From a virus, in the IMG/VR virus record IMGVR_UViG_3300030117_006323, positions 1 to 64,000 of that record: DNA of 64,000 nt; one strand, 5' to 3'. Each line of letters opens with the position of its first letter. Positions within the stretch are counted from its first letter, which is position 1. The position numbers were made by a program, and so were the translations under genes. Of this stretch, positions 43,901-49,073 are shown in pieces. The notes below the pieces were generated by a model. The model had not been told where the DNA came from. It worked only from the letters and a program-made list of their open reading frames with translations, and ran no database searches.

Positions 43901-45976
43901 CAAACGATTACCAGAGACTGGGAGTGTAATATCAAGAGATGGGACTGTTTTTTCTACAATTAGACATGGGGCCGTTAAACCCATACTTGCGCCTGTAATA
44001 TCAATTGCGTTGTAATACACATGAATAAAGGGAGCCATATTATCGTCGGCTAACGTAGGGACAGCCAAAACAGCAATGCGGCTTTCGCTAATTGGGCGAA
44101 GATGGGACTTTCGGATTGCATCAGTAGTCCCTTTTAAATTTGAAGGATATGGGCCTTTGAGCAAAAATGGCAAACAATCAAATTCTCTTTCTGTAATGGG
44201 TTCGCCCAAAAGTACAGAAGTCAAAACTTTGTCACTAGTAGATAAGCCACCGATGGCTAACATCTCGCGTCCATTGCCTGCACTCAAACCGTTACTTACC
44301 ATTTGGAAAGCAAAAGAGCCTGCTGTGAATTTAGCGACGGGAGCATTACATACATGCTGATACATATCAACTCGTGATTGCAATGGGACCGATTGTACTT
44401 CGGTGCGACTAGAAAAATCATAATAGAATTCTGATAAATCAGCGGAACCATCTGTCGATTGATGGACTATTTCTTCATTGGCAGGAGGCAATACAGATAA
44501 TGCAGAATGCCCTTTCACGGCCATAACACAATGTCTTGCTGTATGACCAATTTGAAAACCTGTATCTAGTGAAGCAGGCCAAACAGCAGCGAAAGGATTC
44601 TTTGGGTCTGTTGCTGTTGTCGCCATGCGTTTTGAATAAACTAAACCGTGTGAACCAATGGCTTCGTTCAAAACCATTTGACCTGTTCTATCGACAACTT
44701 GAGAACCATAATGAGGAGGTTGGTAAGGTTTTCCAGTCCCGCTGTCTAACAGTATATCTCCGACAACCAATACAAAATGGTCATCTGTATTTGCTGTCCG
44801 GCTGTGTAATACTCCTCTACGTGCGCCACCTATACCAAAATCCAAATGAATACTTTCGACACCAATGACTCCTGATGTCCCATTTACAGAAAGTAAGCGC
44901 AAACGCTCAGGTGGTTTGGCATTTGGTGTTTTGTTCAACGGATTTAGACCATCAGGGTTGAACAAAATATTGTACGGAGTATGAGGGATGAGTAAAGTCC
45001 CTGCCGTTCCCGGTGTAGACACATAGTCTGCCACTTCATAATTGCCACTAGAGTAGGGACCAGATGTATCTATCAAATTGATTTGAGAATTCGTAGATGC
45101 ATCGTATGCCTTCCCAGTAATGCTGGCTAAAATTGCTTGAGCACTAGCAGCAGGAATGGTAATTGTCTTAGTTGTTCCATCGCTAGCAGCCGAAAAAGCG
45201 CCACTTTGGTAAATTGTCTGATGGACATCTACGGGCTCTTCAAAACGATATTGAGCAATTAAATTAGTAGATTCAGGCGGGCTGACGGGTGACAGAATGT
45301 TATCTGTAAAACGAGAATACAATCTGATTTGCTCAATGGTACCTCTAAATTCTCCTCCTTTACCGCCAATATGGAAATCACCTGCATTATCTCTTAACAA
45401 CATTCTTGCATCAGCGGCGAATGTTTTTTTGGCGACAAGATTCCCATTGATGTAAATTGCCAACTGTTGAGATTGCATTACTGCTACAACATGTAATAAT
45501 TCTCGATGATTGATATTTAGTCCCGTGGCATCGGTTGATGATGTGTATGTGTTGTATGAACCATGGATGTCAGCCCCATGTCGTGGGAATACAAGCCCCG
45601 ACCATCGTGTAGGGCTTGCATCTGAGTCTTGAGATGCAGTCGTAAGATGCTCTAAAGTCCCATCAACGGTTTCGACAACTAATTTGGCAGGACCGGGTTG
45701 TTCAACAGAGCCTACTTTAAACTCAAAAACACCATCTTGCGAAAGAATAACACCACCACAATCTGGTCGTATCCAAGCGCTAACAACCAATTGCCTGTGT
45801 CTTAATTCATGCTGAGATGTTTTGTAACCATGTGCACTTTCACCTACGACAGAAAGCGATGATTTTCCACCGGGAACATCTACATAGGTTCGTGTGAAAG
45901 AAGCCTTTGGGATAACAATTGAGTCTGTAATTCCGTTAAAATACAACGCATGGTTTGTGTTTTTACGCAAAGACAA
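28931..45976 (-). CDS. Giant virion protein, 5,681 aa, lectin-like domains at both ends
   Basis: Single open frame of 17,046 bases without any stop. Residues 1-245 form a LamG/concanavalin-like domain (ALYFNGITDSI, RQLVVSAWI, HVVAVMQSQQLAIYINGN, GTIEQIRLYSR). A second one lies near the C-terminus at about 29560-30295 (GLALWLKSDSL, QWDDLSGNSRHF, MAEIIQYNRALSTTEIEQVEAYLASKYGI). Two copies of a ~100-residue module sit at about 31560-32325. The rest is low in Lys and rich in Gly, Ser, Thr, Asp, His and Pro. TTG start 45976 with GAGGTG upstream. It lies in the tail block, so a fibre, spike or surface adhesin is likely. It could also be cut into pieces after synthesis. Confidence 0.85.
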   Translation of the reverse strand: MSLRKNTNHALYFNGITDSIVIPKASFTRTYVDVPGGKSSLSVVGESAHGYKTSQHELRHRQLVVSAWIRPDCGGVILSQDGVFEFKVGSVEQPGPAKLVVETVDGTLEHLTTASQDSDASPTRWSGLVFPRHGADIHGSYNTYTSSTDATGLNINHRELLHVVAVMQSQQLAIYINGNLVAKKTFAADARMLLRDNAGDFHIGGKGGEFRGTIEQIRLYSRFTDNILSPVSPPESTNLIAQYRFEEPVDVHQTIYQSGAFSAASDGTTKTITIPAASAQAILASITGKAYDASTNSQINLIDTSGPYSSGNYEVADYVSTPGTAGTLLIPHTPYNILFNPDGLNPLNKTPNAKPPERLRLLSVNGTSGVIGVESIHLDFGIGGARRGVLHSRTANTDDHFVLVVGDILLDSGTGKPYQPPHYGSQVVDRTGQMVLNEAIGSHGLVYSKRMATTATDPKNPFAAVWPASLDTGFQIGHTARHCVMAVKGHSALSVLPPANEEIVHQSTDGSADLSEFYYDFSSRTEVQSVPLQSRVDMYQHVCNAPVAKFTAGSFAFQMVSNGLSAGNGREMLAIGGLSTSDKVLTSVLLGEPITEREFDCLPFLLKGPYPSNLKGTTDAIRKSHLRPISESRIAVLAVPTLADDNMAPFIHVYYNAIDITGASMGLTAPCLIVEKTVPSLDITLPVSGNRLYDVVASDLANAAKETFLYSPGGVLEFREIHSGNHPAGLIESIESSGHEGSDFEDELDESRTPVNYTPLTSTDPPNRGPQVIAAQHTDSTKTSVFHLLEMTPDTISGNNYGERTEYGVYNLQPFVSNTGAGVFDIADPDISSHLYETFDIIAGELGPLANRKLKETSKIVIQPTDRSRTTQLLKVWPVGENLSTMDISTTFRISNLVSKMRVQSYSDSDGEDSLVMTCVGLTEDASSKTVDFIGSGAPDSHVVKEVMPGSPVVTVTLGGPGQGAINTKPTYDPSPFTRLGWNTRRDCAVQISATASTTLTVIPLNNDSSDLASWGTYCFPKVGRVYLENGASALYASKSGTVFTFSGSSAGGTAAFLNGNGTESDTFADWVANNGVVAGTLLFVDGEFGESSVCNDGSTINDRMFQRMDSVSHDYQLGTQYAGTRALVEIPLFPNLFFENKEACISPGPDNSLKIHVDCTYTAHTWAPNPVGRRCDDNTPTDRTIYGAHANNKGQNALRKGTHIKQLFRIDTHGYLAVEEGGMFETSTTTAAALNNYTDTGATASARPGAVIYQRAFLPNGEWILYSSISGNDLIVDDDLLDQCMSENFLATHEVGMALYPGPGVFDENFPAIRNHPTILSAAYEGRRPYYYDRANVQTQGGNIDYGLRQYVSAVEFKAGPRENPHLPRTKNRRARSTVISWSGTSLLLTDASDFPLTGMDDLYKVGGTYQYRYRVAYIDSSGTEQTAQYETINGNTLTIIASSKSGGWGPAAGDEVFIKDYRNISASAYPQVQEDVALNASWLHPYAAGGLRDGDTVWMNMHYTNPHAVEGLFCKSRGTFNEALVARHFNGGEGALANRPRDSIPMENFLIGNDCLETATNFVQHINKTIELNWAELGRDDSAPVVAFVDPYQATAGFARVLLYDTAHDREFIAMHDIHMQVQSSPATPKFGTPASYLVSGPAAFNGSPTSANHSTQLDVQNGQPSEDKSVAPTAASEFMEAAFSHDSEWNYRAATEAHGDHGHHPQAGGCVGDGSPPRTHEETCCPSSAVLKHRHFQALGEAVEAEYATFFDTPEGTRAIPAFLCLKGKRTETLDLTSHKEARLQHLSHWTQMDFVRRLTIDLGEVGVKEGVTDIQAAAQEVVRLINQAGAPKGRTHARRPANQYPSESARLGLEKVGIFQDGGHSKVLQGPRDNIKPSLIDASAPHLSADFSPTGSTHDPAPFWDIDKAFASHDRGSHMGYVRAHLGRVVEDAEGNGNEGFSIVIHSTVPGASGRNFCLWLDNSKGQSTYRPKFLIGHGGRFRNFWCRPDEVLMENMHPAPMPINKDGRPFAPITTLNEYLPPEEPEDVFMNNLNYGSKTDAAITNANNMGVSGYSKNTVYQDSYESQSPDSVLTQGLRLGTRAQARINFGGLVASGVPGFSPRAGPWGMGKEGNTRYLHAYGKNGTLTEVDYTTPDDTGVEKGHVPSAEIQDDAIGNQLYGLRLTDHLGRAHTLRFIYSEFGESFSYDNSTLPPTIDQEVCIWFDDRDCGSGGFTIGKHMWGIGEATGRLLETESMVGTATWVGNKWQPFPCPNVGIEIDNVSVSGTTVTIELPDPYHSGGTHSHDDILGYLGFPDAGVFQTSKPGTAAETGLTFSYTGRTHSSKSGTHKFYGVTGNTALPNGDSGLIISPRIGWTTLLTDEVIAAAVNFAINMDDPNSDSATTFDCTNMRAADGRTLGEWGVDAGAIRVRAHSQNHDITPLRCLFESSLSKDWGISGSTNAAIMSVNQLTAGERTACGYLPETVLHLRTKSRGTNANTATPILVDTMNNAVDVTTWRQNLRGARYVDKPGDYILPMIENRTALIDGDSTTIDTSSNPRTIKVGAASGTGYLWHMAIPASANADSWGERRRYWLNDKDWVIAESTRNATDPELFLMWKSRATGGAVSDNFEANIEAFETANNDCVISTYGSVADTIAFDGIRRSGNSYGEPLVYFRGGRDSPDHSVPVYFGGGFSGVVMDVNDGTQNDYSDFYTHPYSEGPTGSAGLQNIGEKSTSYCLVDCAAMLAMFPGTPYLDNHKGENNPPFYNQDGILSPDLDAGNNSRTGTTGMASDSDYGYGAGANITKVTIPSPVILRFAHSHSRYSHDASSSGKTTYIVFGPGQAFPHNNAAIQPNLGKDTVKTLSGAAGEFTPNTLTSGDVNGRHSGGTLTPPSANFQIGNAKGWNYVDNWEPAQGKPNVRSAASVHGYDQTPYDGLYYGSHFTSGSYAPPPYAHPFDYAPTSLIGSSLRHAGFIWHMDGGYHPGGHFLDRHVLINAPHYKDSGTVTHNGTAKSHPSAFRVSGLLAASYGATSAYSTEEFVIVDATRVQNAEELAAVLSCSINEWPGRDPLKAIGGTFLPSFQTGHKQDRYGWQAFTAMEMAGEGGNPDFYEQIGGSGTNYRLNLLNPYGADLPPLPRYGWLRVGIGGNDNGSGAARVASYSVGATAVYAPYHTMTVPNPGHLQVTLDVNRGGTKQLEESVVDTATAATASTVNAVKAEATVYIWTKAGAHIFNNGRTNSGANSQNHMCQVHFNGLMDAIDRTRAVGAIGWHGERYSYLNSLDLRNPDDASTAVYAAGLGAWHPYLGFSPYGASSTCQGSVIPVSRESGTMNYTYNSVCPQGLSPRHLVAVTYESELALIAKADRDGTKGVGDWLYAAQVKSGVSNTQEFGGTIAVADQVFNLDRYVAPANAGPNVEAQIVTGQTQPTNTASYNNVGTESHWHSRVTAASQMSLLTSCAVPTGDLFWDESSVYSNRLHADKNSLSVNCNVSGTTATPPDDLEPWNYWAARSPARNFTIEHIVWKRMDGGNLTMPACNARGLGAVPFTTRVSGVNAYTMGETIYGNCRFSFESTNSAMFPIIQAQELSHPQLAEQPVGSELQNVLTIPNEETQFESVEVMDDTGQIHVIEGGSPFGTIIRDFELVSDRSSEGLSPTLANSGLAPNMRIRLPDPDTIPGNIIVRSGFDRIQSYQNETLGSGGMMHPAQPVQGITDTFTDSAKGPRGWPTWENKGWEHISQDADDSSLTAGETRLAFPDQHSKGWDDHTDGNPLETAYEQHDRTLFFHVTKMGHTGSSRNPTAISSGSIVSDPLTFSSSGTNTVTAGSSPNAAVWKIDSEKTADGRWFARVEDATGQGALFSYTNISSANFTGVVFDPDFSTFISGKTGLVIKPSWYIPAGSNRFFAARRLRDHSEISGNSPDAKRLDWTETNPVTLLTKPKLTPMPIPRMGHHYVTPSMMVMPGHFSHPAYERAFNLHYGCRSSSKTAIDDDTSLAITNIPVRDPLVWFSTPSSALRPSDIHGGAFTLLTETKVAYDGYGIAASKGAAGTANAAGKHIIYLEAAGTYSLKPHFPDPIEVGAYQIIIQPNLHKQQFSGFHRNGAATALPDGSAVELTGQQVNLVIGLEHDAAGSTGAVGLLLAEATMADTRGCEIFINEVMLDLDPDPGSQFTNIPTLGLYNPIGVNENTSPPFSRRSLPYRPGTFERATPGYTLTVPWWAILHRSKPTSSIASGYVFNEWHKPDDYYQFCRATYGAVGCQITLAGYPSIYPDIYENHFRARSLNPHCVVLSLSSTNRTITVDNNELFPVDSFYGEVLEYIDNEGSRQTATYTHRTGTKSHSLEVGPTKFENVIAVTPAFWTKLAAAEILRLSRPYDTTPAGSIFQASTTSAITRVLPQTYHGSRDTNSLHQADAFLCLWHPNLGRPYTFYSDTGRTFYTNTGAADTPQDKKGLNHIPEHFETIHYHDFLYSISKGPFSFDMKGQAPASDGTAQNASDLTNHQGDGSRQYVGFWPGGSRGGPAGSRLDGYGYIKAGWGDNDYGMECTPYSYDTSTGGIDQLLLASINIGASKPSAGNTIVITSAAKTTKTYTAVSGSATITSNQFSVDNTNADVAESLLLAIKHASGHNGEIDVTRASGVLTLTDTPSEVKNQSLIVSNLANTTVTQFSGTHTLLSTLEHDRQYCFGYRFAVRPPFNRPRWSPGIRGIDEVEETAATASITFTGDPTTDRTIILISTDGTTKTYTAKNTAAFASNQFDANGGAAANATSLKGAVEHASGHNGKILVADDGAGTLTFTQNVAGSAGNTVIVSTLDNTTHTSFTGGHSSSAEYNMTGYSHGPFVAQDSRTQASGGWKENADAGLSGAADIVWNATNAGILERQTQATAMLGNDQTMRQVRYSHGRRMTRPFGCPTRTVRNASTVRKKYPGDDSGLGIDEIAEAHRFYLVDWWGNTRGEDVRRFPARGFGIRPAWDPEEAYTDDAYANLKPSATDLWHDDGASYKTEQEGTTNSTNNSDMTRVDWFNPKRAQRIGDRGDGRGMRWPTVFNESLLHDISEDLLPAGLVLSHSTAEPPFTTGYLRPANSAPASTEIPRGISARLGVAQDGLLKPEANVSEKVETVSGTFTIGGVTLADPMSRSAPRIGLDVETIEAISGGQETDHIAMSTQAHSLHTDKEVGQRLSLRGAFNAGSTTLTHFDLTTPTWATQPDAAVVRLSNAHAMWPLGGTYVLEVRNYAQPFDDSGWGQQMPLSGLALWLKSDSLDLAGGAAVTQWDDLSGNSRHFTQSTSSLQPSYVASDSDFNSKPVVNFDGSDKLALNFDAGLNTNEFTVFIVTAVSSDTDAIEAIIDSRSSSPVTRSGFNFYADMRNTGGNNNWEFWVGADSSWKALSASGDSASTSGVPSILVGQVSGGNGAGASATQLFRVDGVQVGTQSANFYKSTADASQLGTNATSSYQLNGDMAEIIQYNRALSTTEIEQVEAYLASKYGIGSTSTFKSWNPSNPYQDGPVVSSTAGTHNAVSGTQMNYFDKTVRFLLRPSRVLDNRHVEIFRADSVTKSSTPQDGNDAYRSTSGGKYGLFNYDMPNARTGTVTPVSPPYSPSYTIDSAAPTLSLSSGPNIPGADVSGYSVALDKTVARILITENTLEHFRSDAPRRRFYSTDADGSSITRRDYSVQPRHSQTLHAKGEEGTASYNTGDHSGE
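31560..32325 (-). repeat. Two related ~100-residue modules inside the giant protein
   Basis: Both copies share the order TKTYTA, SNQF, a helix with HASGHNG, then LTLT or LTFTQ, and a [ST]xLxNTTxTxF-like end (VSNLANTTVTQF and VSTLDNTTHTSF). Copy 1 is about 31985-32325, copy 2 about 31560-31885. This is a domain known from phage tail fibres and adhesins, here as an imperfect tandem. Confidence 0.65.
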
Positions 45977-45985
45977 AATAGCACC

Positions 45986-47539
45986 TCAGACGATAAAATT
46001 GATTGGCAAGAACGTAAGTTGGTATCTATACACACTTTCACCAGCATCGTAATTAACAACAAATTGTTTGATAGTTCCTTTGATGAAATTAGTGGGCGTA
46101 AAGTCAGTAGCATCAATTTCTTTATCGTAAGCAGTGATGTTATTTTCAGGTCGCTTCAAACGGTGAATATAGGATGATGCTGAGTTAAAAAACTGCGCAG
46201 GATTGCCTGTAGGGGCCAAGAAAGACCTTTGAGTATATTTTTGACCTGATGCTGCTGTTACCATGGATTGATATGGAACTTGGATTCCAGTGATATACGA
46301 ATCAGAATCTTGTCTACTCTGCATGTTATTCATTATGTTCTGAGTTAAAAGAGTCCCTCCTACGCCAGCGAGCATGCCCAAGCCCGCCATACCCAAACTC
46401 AGTGTGAGCATAATTGAGAATGCTGGAGTCGTCGCGAAACGCGCCATAATGTGATTTATAGCAGCCACTGCCGATGCCGTATCAGCATGACCATCGTTAT
46501 TCATGTTGTTACACAAAGCCCAAATTTCATACACTTTGTCGCCAGCAGACAAGTCATTACCCCCAGCACCAGTCGCCGTAACTGGTCTAGGTCCTGAAAT
46601 AGAAGAGCCGCCGCCAGTAAATGTTGTAATGTCAGGTTCTTGTAATGGGCCGAAAATGCCCGGGGGTCTAGGATTCAGAATATTTTGCCAAGTGGGTGAG
46701 CCTCTACCCCAAGCCCCTGTGTCCTTAAATTCGACATTTAGAATGCCACCGACACCATGGCTACCCTTTGAAGTTTCATTTGAAGTTGTAGCGACAAAAT
46801 GACTCCCCGGCCTTTCTGCTTCACTTATTGTACTCGGATGTGTTGTCGAGTTGATAGCAGATGCAATTTTCGTTGTAATTTGCGCAACTGTTGTAGCACC
46901 TTTGATACCGACTAAAATCCACTTTTTACAAAGACCGCCCTGATAGGAAGCGCTGACTGGATAAGTTTTCACCGCAGTGCCAATTAAATGGTCATCTGCA
47001 TGCCCATTTCCATCAGCGTAAATGTAAGCACTTGAGGAAAAATCAACACCAGCCACTAGATGAATAAAATGTGTGCCCCCGTTTTTGTCTATAAATCGGA
47101 GTCGTTGATGAAAAACATCTTGGCCATTTACCTGTCTCAACACATTGTTGGCAGGATTTGATGCCCCCCAATTATTGCCAGTATCAGCCGCGAAATCAAG
47201 TGCCGCAGTCTCACCGTTATGCCGAGTGTAATTTGGACTACCAGTCCACCATTCGCCGCCTGATGCCCCAATAGAGAAATTGATAGATGCTTTCGCTTTA
47301 GGTTCAGCAGCGGCTATAGTTGTAGTCGATGTAGTCGTATCATCGGCAAAAAATCCTTCTATTACCAGTGCGGCAGTAGCCATGTTCAAATCCATACCAA
47401 CTCTTGTGTTTTCTGAAAATGGTAAAGGCACACCTCCAACTGTGCGGTCCACGCTCATGACCATTGATTCACCCATCAACGGAATTTTATCACCGTTAGA
47501 TTGTACCAAGTAAATTGGGAAGCCGCTGCCCTGTGTCAT
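45986..47539 (-). CDS. Virion protein with one membrane-like segment, 517 aa
   Basis: Starts MTQGSGFPIYLVQSNGDKIPLMG, a beginning typical of tail distal or baseplate proteins. The C-terminal third has a hydrophobic stretch (FSIMLTLSLGMAGLGMLAGVGGTLL) that could be a membrane-penetrating or membrane-inserting segment. Ends RYQLTFLPINFIV. It lies between the tape-measure-like and giant genes, so tail tip or penetration is plausible. ATG 47539 overlaps the previous stop by ATGA. Confidence 0.7.
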   Translation of the reverse strand: MTQGSGFPIYLVQSNGDKIPLMGESMVMSVDRTVGGVPLPFSENTRVGMDLNMATAALVIEGFFADDTTTSTTTIAAAEPKAKASINFSIGASGGEWWTGSPNYTRHNGETAALDFAADTGNNWGASNPANNVLRQVNGQDVFHQRLRFIDKNGGTHFIHLVAGVDFSSSAYIYADGNGHADDHLIGTAVKTYPVSASYQGGLCKKWILVGIKGATTVAQITTKIASAINSTTHPSTISEAERPGSHFVATTSNETSKGSHGVGGILNVEFKDTGAWGRGSPTWQNILNPRPPGIFGPLQEPDITTFTGGGSSISGPRPVTATGAGGNDLSAGDKVYEIWALCNNMNNDGHADTASAVAAINHIMARFATTPAFSIMLTLSLGMAGLGMLAGVGGTLLTQNIMNNMQSRQDSDSYITGIQVPYQSMVTAASGQKYTQRSFLAPTGNPAQFFNSASSYIHRLKRPENNITAYDKEIDATDFTPTNFIKGTIKQFVVNYDAGESVYRYQLTFLPINFIV

Positions 47540-48069
47540 ATATACCGACCTCGCGCTTTCCCTGTACCCATATTCAAACGAGTCTCTTGCTGGATAAGTC
47601 CCGCAATTTCTTTCGCTAGGGCTCTCTTATCCGTTCTATCAGTCATACCGTTAAGATTGAATGTCATGTTAAACACGCTACCACCACCTCCCATTTTGTG
47701 GTTAGGAGTGATAGAACCACTACTACTAGGAGTAAACATTTCTGGTCCTTTTTCACCTACAATGTAAGGCGTATGAGCAGAAACTGGCCCACCAGCGGCG
47801 CGCTTTCCCGGGATTATGCTACTTACACCGCCGGTAAATGCATCCCATTTATCGCCTACTGCATCCTCAAATTCTTGCCACTTCTCTTTGAGTGCATCAA
47901 TTTCATTCCCAATAGAGATAAAAATGTTCTCAATTTCCGCTACAACATTCCCGACGAACGATGTAACCCCTTCAATTGCACTTTGGATACCTGAAACCAT
48001 TCCAGCAGCAGCCTCAGCGGCTCCTTGGAAAAAACCAGCAATAGCCGATGCTGCGGCAACAGTGACCAT
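47536..48069 (-). CDS. Tape-measure-like protein, unusually short, 177 aa
   Basis: The C-terminal half has AAGGPVSAHTPYIVGEKGPEMFTPSSSGSITPN, the VGE-x-GPE-x-F-x-P pattern of phage tape-measure C-termini, followed by FNMTFNLNG and a helix EIAGLIQQETRL. The N-terminal ~75 residues are hydrophobic and helical (IAGFFQGAAEAAAGMVSGIQ, FVGNVVAEIENIF). It sits just after the tail chaperones, the standard tape-measure position, but at 177 residues is far shorter than tape measures of long-tailed viruses. ATG 48069 overlaps the chaperone stop by TGATG. Confidence 0.72.
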   Translation of the reverse strand: MVTVAAASAIAGFFQGAAEAAAGMVSGIQSAIEGVTSFVGNVVAEIENIFISIGNEIDALKEKWQEFEDAVGDKWDAFTGGVSSIIPGKRAAGGPVSAHTPYIVGEKGPEMFTPSSSGSITPNHKMGGGGSVFNMTFNLNGMTDRTDKRALAKEIAGLIQQETRLNMGTGKARGRYI

Positions 48070-48673
48070 CAAATATCCTCTCCTTCAAACCAAGCAGAAT
48101 AGTCGAGGCTTACAGTCTCTCCGCTTTTCGATGGGGTTGCTTCATCGCGCACTCTTTTTCGTTCATCTTGGATGGCCGTTACCCATCCGTGTAATTTTTC
48201 TACAATATTCGGTGGCATGTTCCATACTTCCATTGGTGAGATGTGAAAATGTTGTGCTATGATAATCACTATTGATTCAAAGTAAAGTTCAATATTTATT
48301 TTGTCTTTTTTGGCTTTACCCGAGAGGAACCTTTTGACCCGGTTTTTGTAGTATCCCGAAACCCCAAGCCTTCTCCTACCATTTCATCTGGCCTAGGGAG
48401 AATATTTGCGATTTGGTCACCAATGTAAGAGTCTAAATTTAACAACTCTTCAATTGTGAGAGAAGGATTAGTATCGACAATCCAATGTGTAAAAGCGTGC
48501 TTCCAGTATGCTTCAAATTGGAAAACGGCTTCTCCTTTGACGAACTGTAGCATTTCTTGCATTGCTCTTTGAATGTCAAAAAATGTAAGACTCTTCACAG
48601 TAACTTCCATTACAACATCAGGGTCATCAGGATTCACCTGAATTTGATGCTTGGTCTTACTCTGTTGATTCAT
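48069..48673 (-). CDS. Tail assembly chaperone, long form made by -1 frameshift (about 201 aa)
   Basis: The frame of the 48296-48673 gene reaches a slippery heptamer A-AAA-AAG (48311 to 48305). Slipping back one base there leads without a stop into the next frame (GAC AAA ATA AAT ATT GAA ... GTG), which continues to TGA 48071-48069 and encodes IIIAQHFHISPMEVWNMPP and WVTAIQDERKRVRDE. This is the classic lambda G/GT arrangement of tail chaperones, in the right place between tail tube and tape measure. A separate start at GTG 48269 has no ribosome-binding site. Frameshifting itself is predicted, not measured. Confidence 0.75.
48296..48673 (-). CDS. Tail assembly chaperone, short form, 125 aa
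   Basis: Begins MNQQSKTKHQIQVNPDDPDVVMEVTVKSLTFFDIQRAMQEML (ATG 48673, overlapping the SAP gene end by 17 bases) and ends SRVKPKKTK. The size, the mixed beta-alpha start and the basic end fit the short form of phage tail chaperones. In the product, the final KPKKTK codons carry the slippery A-AAA-AAG. Both forms would be needed in a fixed ratio for tail assembly, as in known phages. The open frame extends upstream, but no better start was seen. Confidence 0.8.
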   Translation of the reverse strand: MNQQSKTKHQIQVNPDDPDVVMEVTVKSLTFFDIQRAMQEMLQFVKGEAVFQFEAYWKHAFTHWIVDTNPSLTIEELLNLDSYIGDQIANILPRPDEMVGEGLGFRDTTKTGSKGSSRVKPKKTK

Positions 48674-49064
48674 TATCTGGCTCTTGTCCACTATTCTCCT
48701 CTGACTCACTTACTGCTGCCTCCTCTAGGGGCGTGTCGGTAACAGCCGCATCAGCGGGGGCTACCTCTTCTTCATCGGTAGCCGCATCAGCGGGGACCTC
48801 TTCAGAAGTTACTGGGTCTGCATCGTCTAAACGCAAACGCTGGATAAGTTCGGCTTTCTTGCCATTCGTAGATAGATTGCGGTGTTTTAGGGCCGCTTTG
48901 AGTTCTACTACAGTCATATCATCATAACCATCATGTTCTACTTGAAAAGGGTTTCTAGACAAAGGATTTTCAGGATTGAAAATTTCATCTTCAATGGCCT
49001 TAGATGCGTACACTCTAGTGTGCACTTCTTTGGCTGCTCCCGGATTCATGTAAGTTCTAGCCAT
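48657..49064 (-). CDS. SAP-domain virion protein with acidic repeated tail, 135 aa
   Basis: Residues ~50-78, MTVVELKAALKHRNLSTNGKKAELIQRLR, are a clear SAP motif, a DNA-binding helix-extension-helix. The C-terminal 55 residues are Glu/Asp/Ala-rich, with two related units (EVPADAATDEEE, VAPADAAVTDTP) encoded by a tandem repeat at 48745-48795. A SAP protein beside the tail tube gene could bind DNA in the connector or act in packaging, but this is inference. Confidence 0.8.
   Translation of the reverse strand: MARTYMNPGAAKEVHTRVYASKAIEDEIFNPENPLSRNPFQVEHDGYDDMTVVELKAALKHRNLSTNGKKAELIQRLRLDDADPVTSEEVPADAATDEEEVAPADAAVTDTPLEEAAVSESEENSGQEPDNESTE
48745..48795 (-). repeat. Tandem repeat in the SAP protein gene
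   Basis: GCCGCATCAGCGGGG is found at 48745-48759 and again at 48781-48795, 36 bases (12 codons) apart, so the reading frame is kept. The flanking bases also match (CTACCTCTTC and ACCTCTTC). Confidence 0.8.
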
Positions 49065-49073
49065 AGTCTCATC

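Noticed and set aside
28931-45976. Many + strand open frames of 60-136 codons inside the giant gene
   Set aside because: They have no ribosome-binding sites and no recognisable domains, and lie opposite a continuous frame with structural-protein composition.
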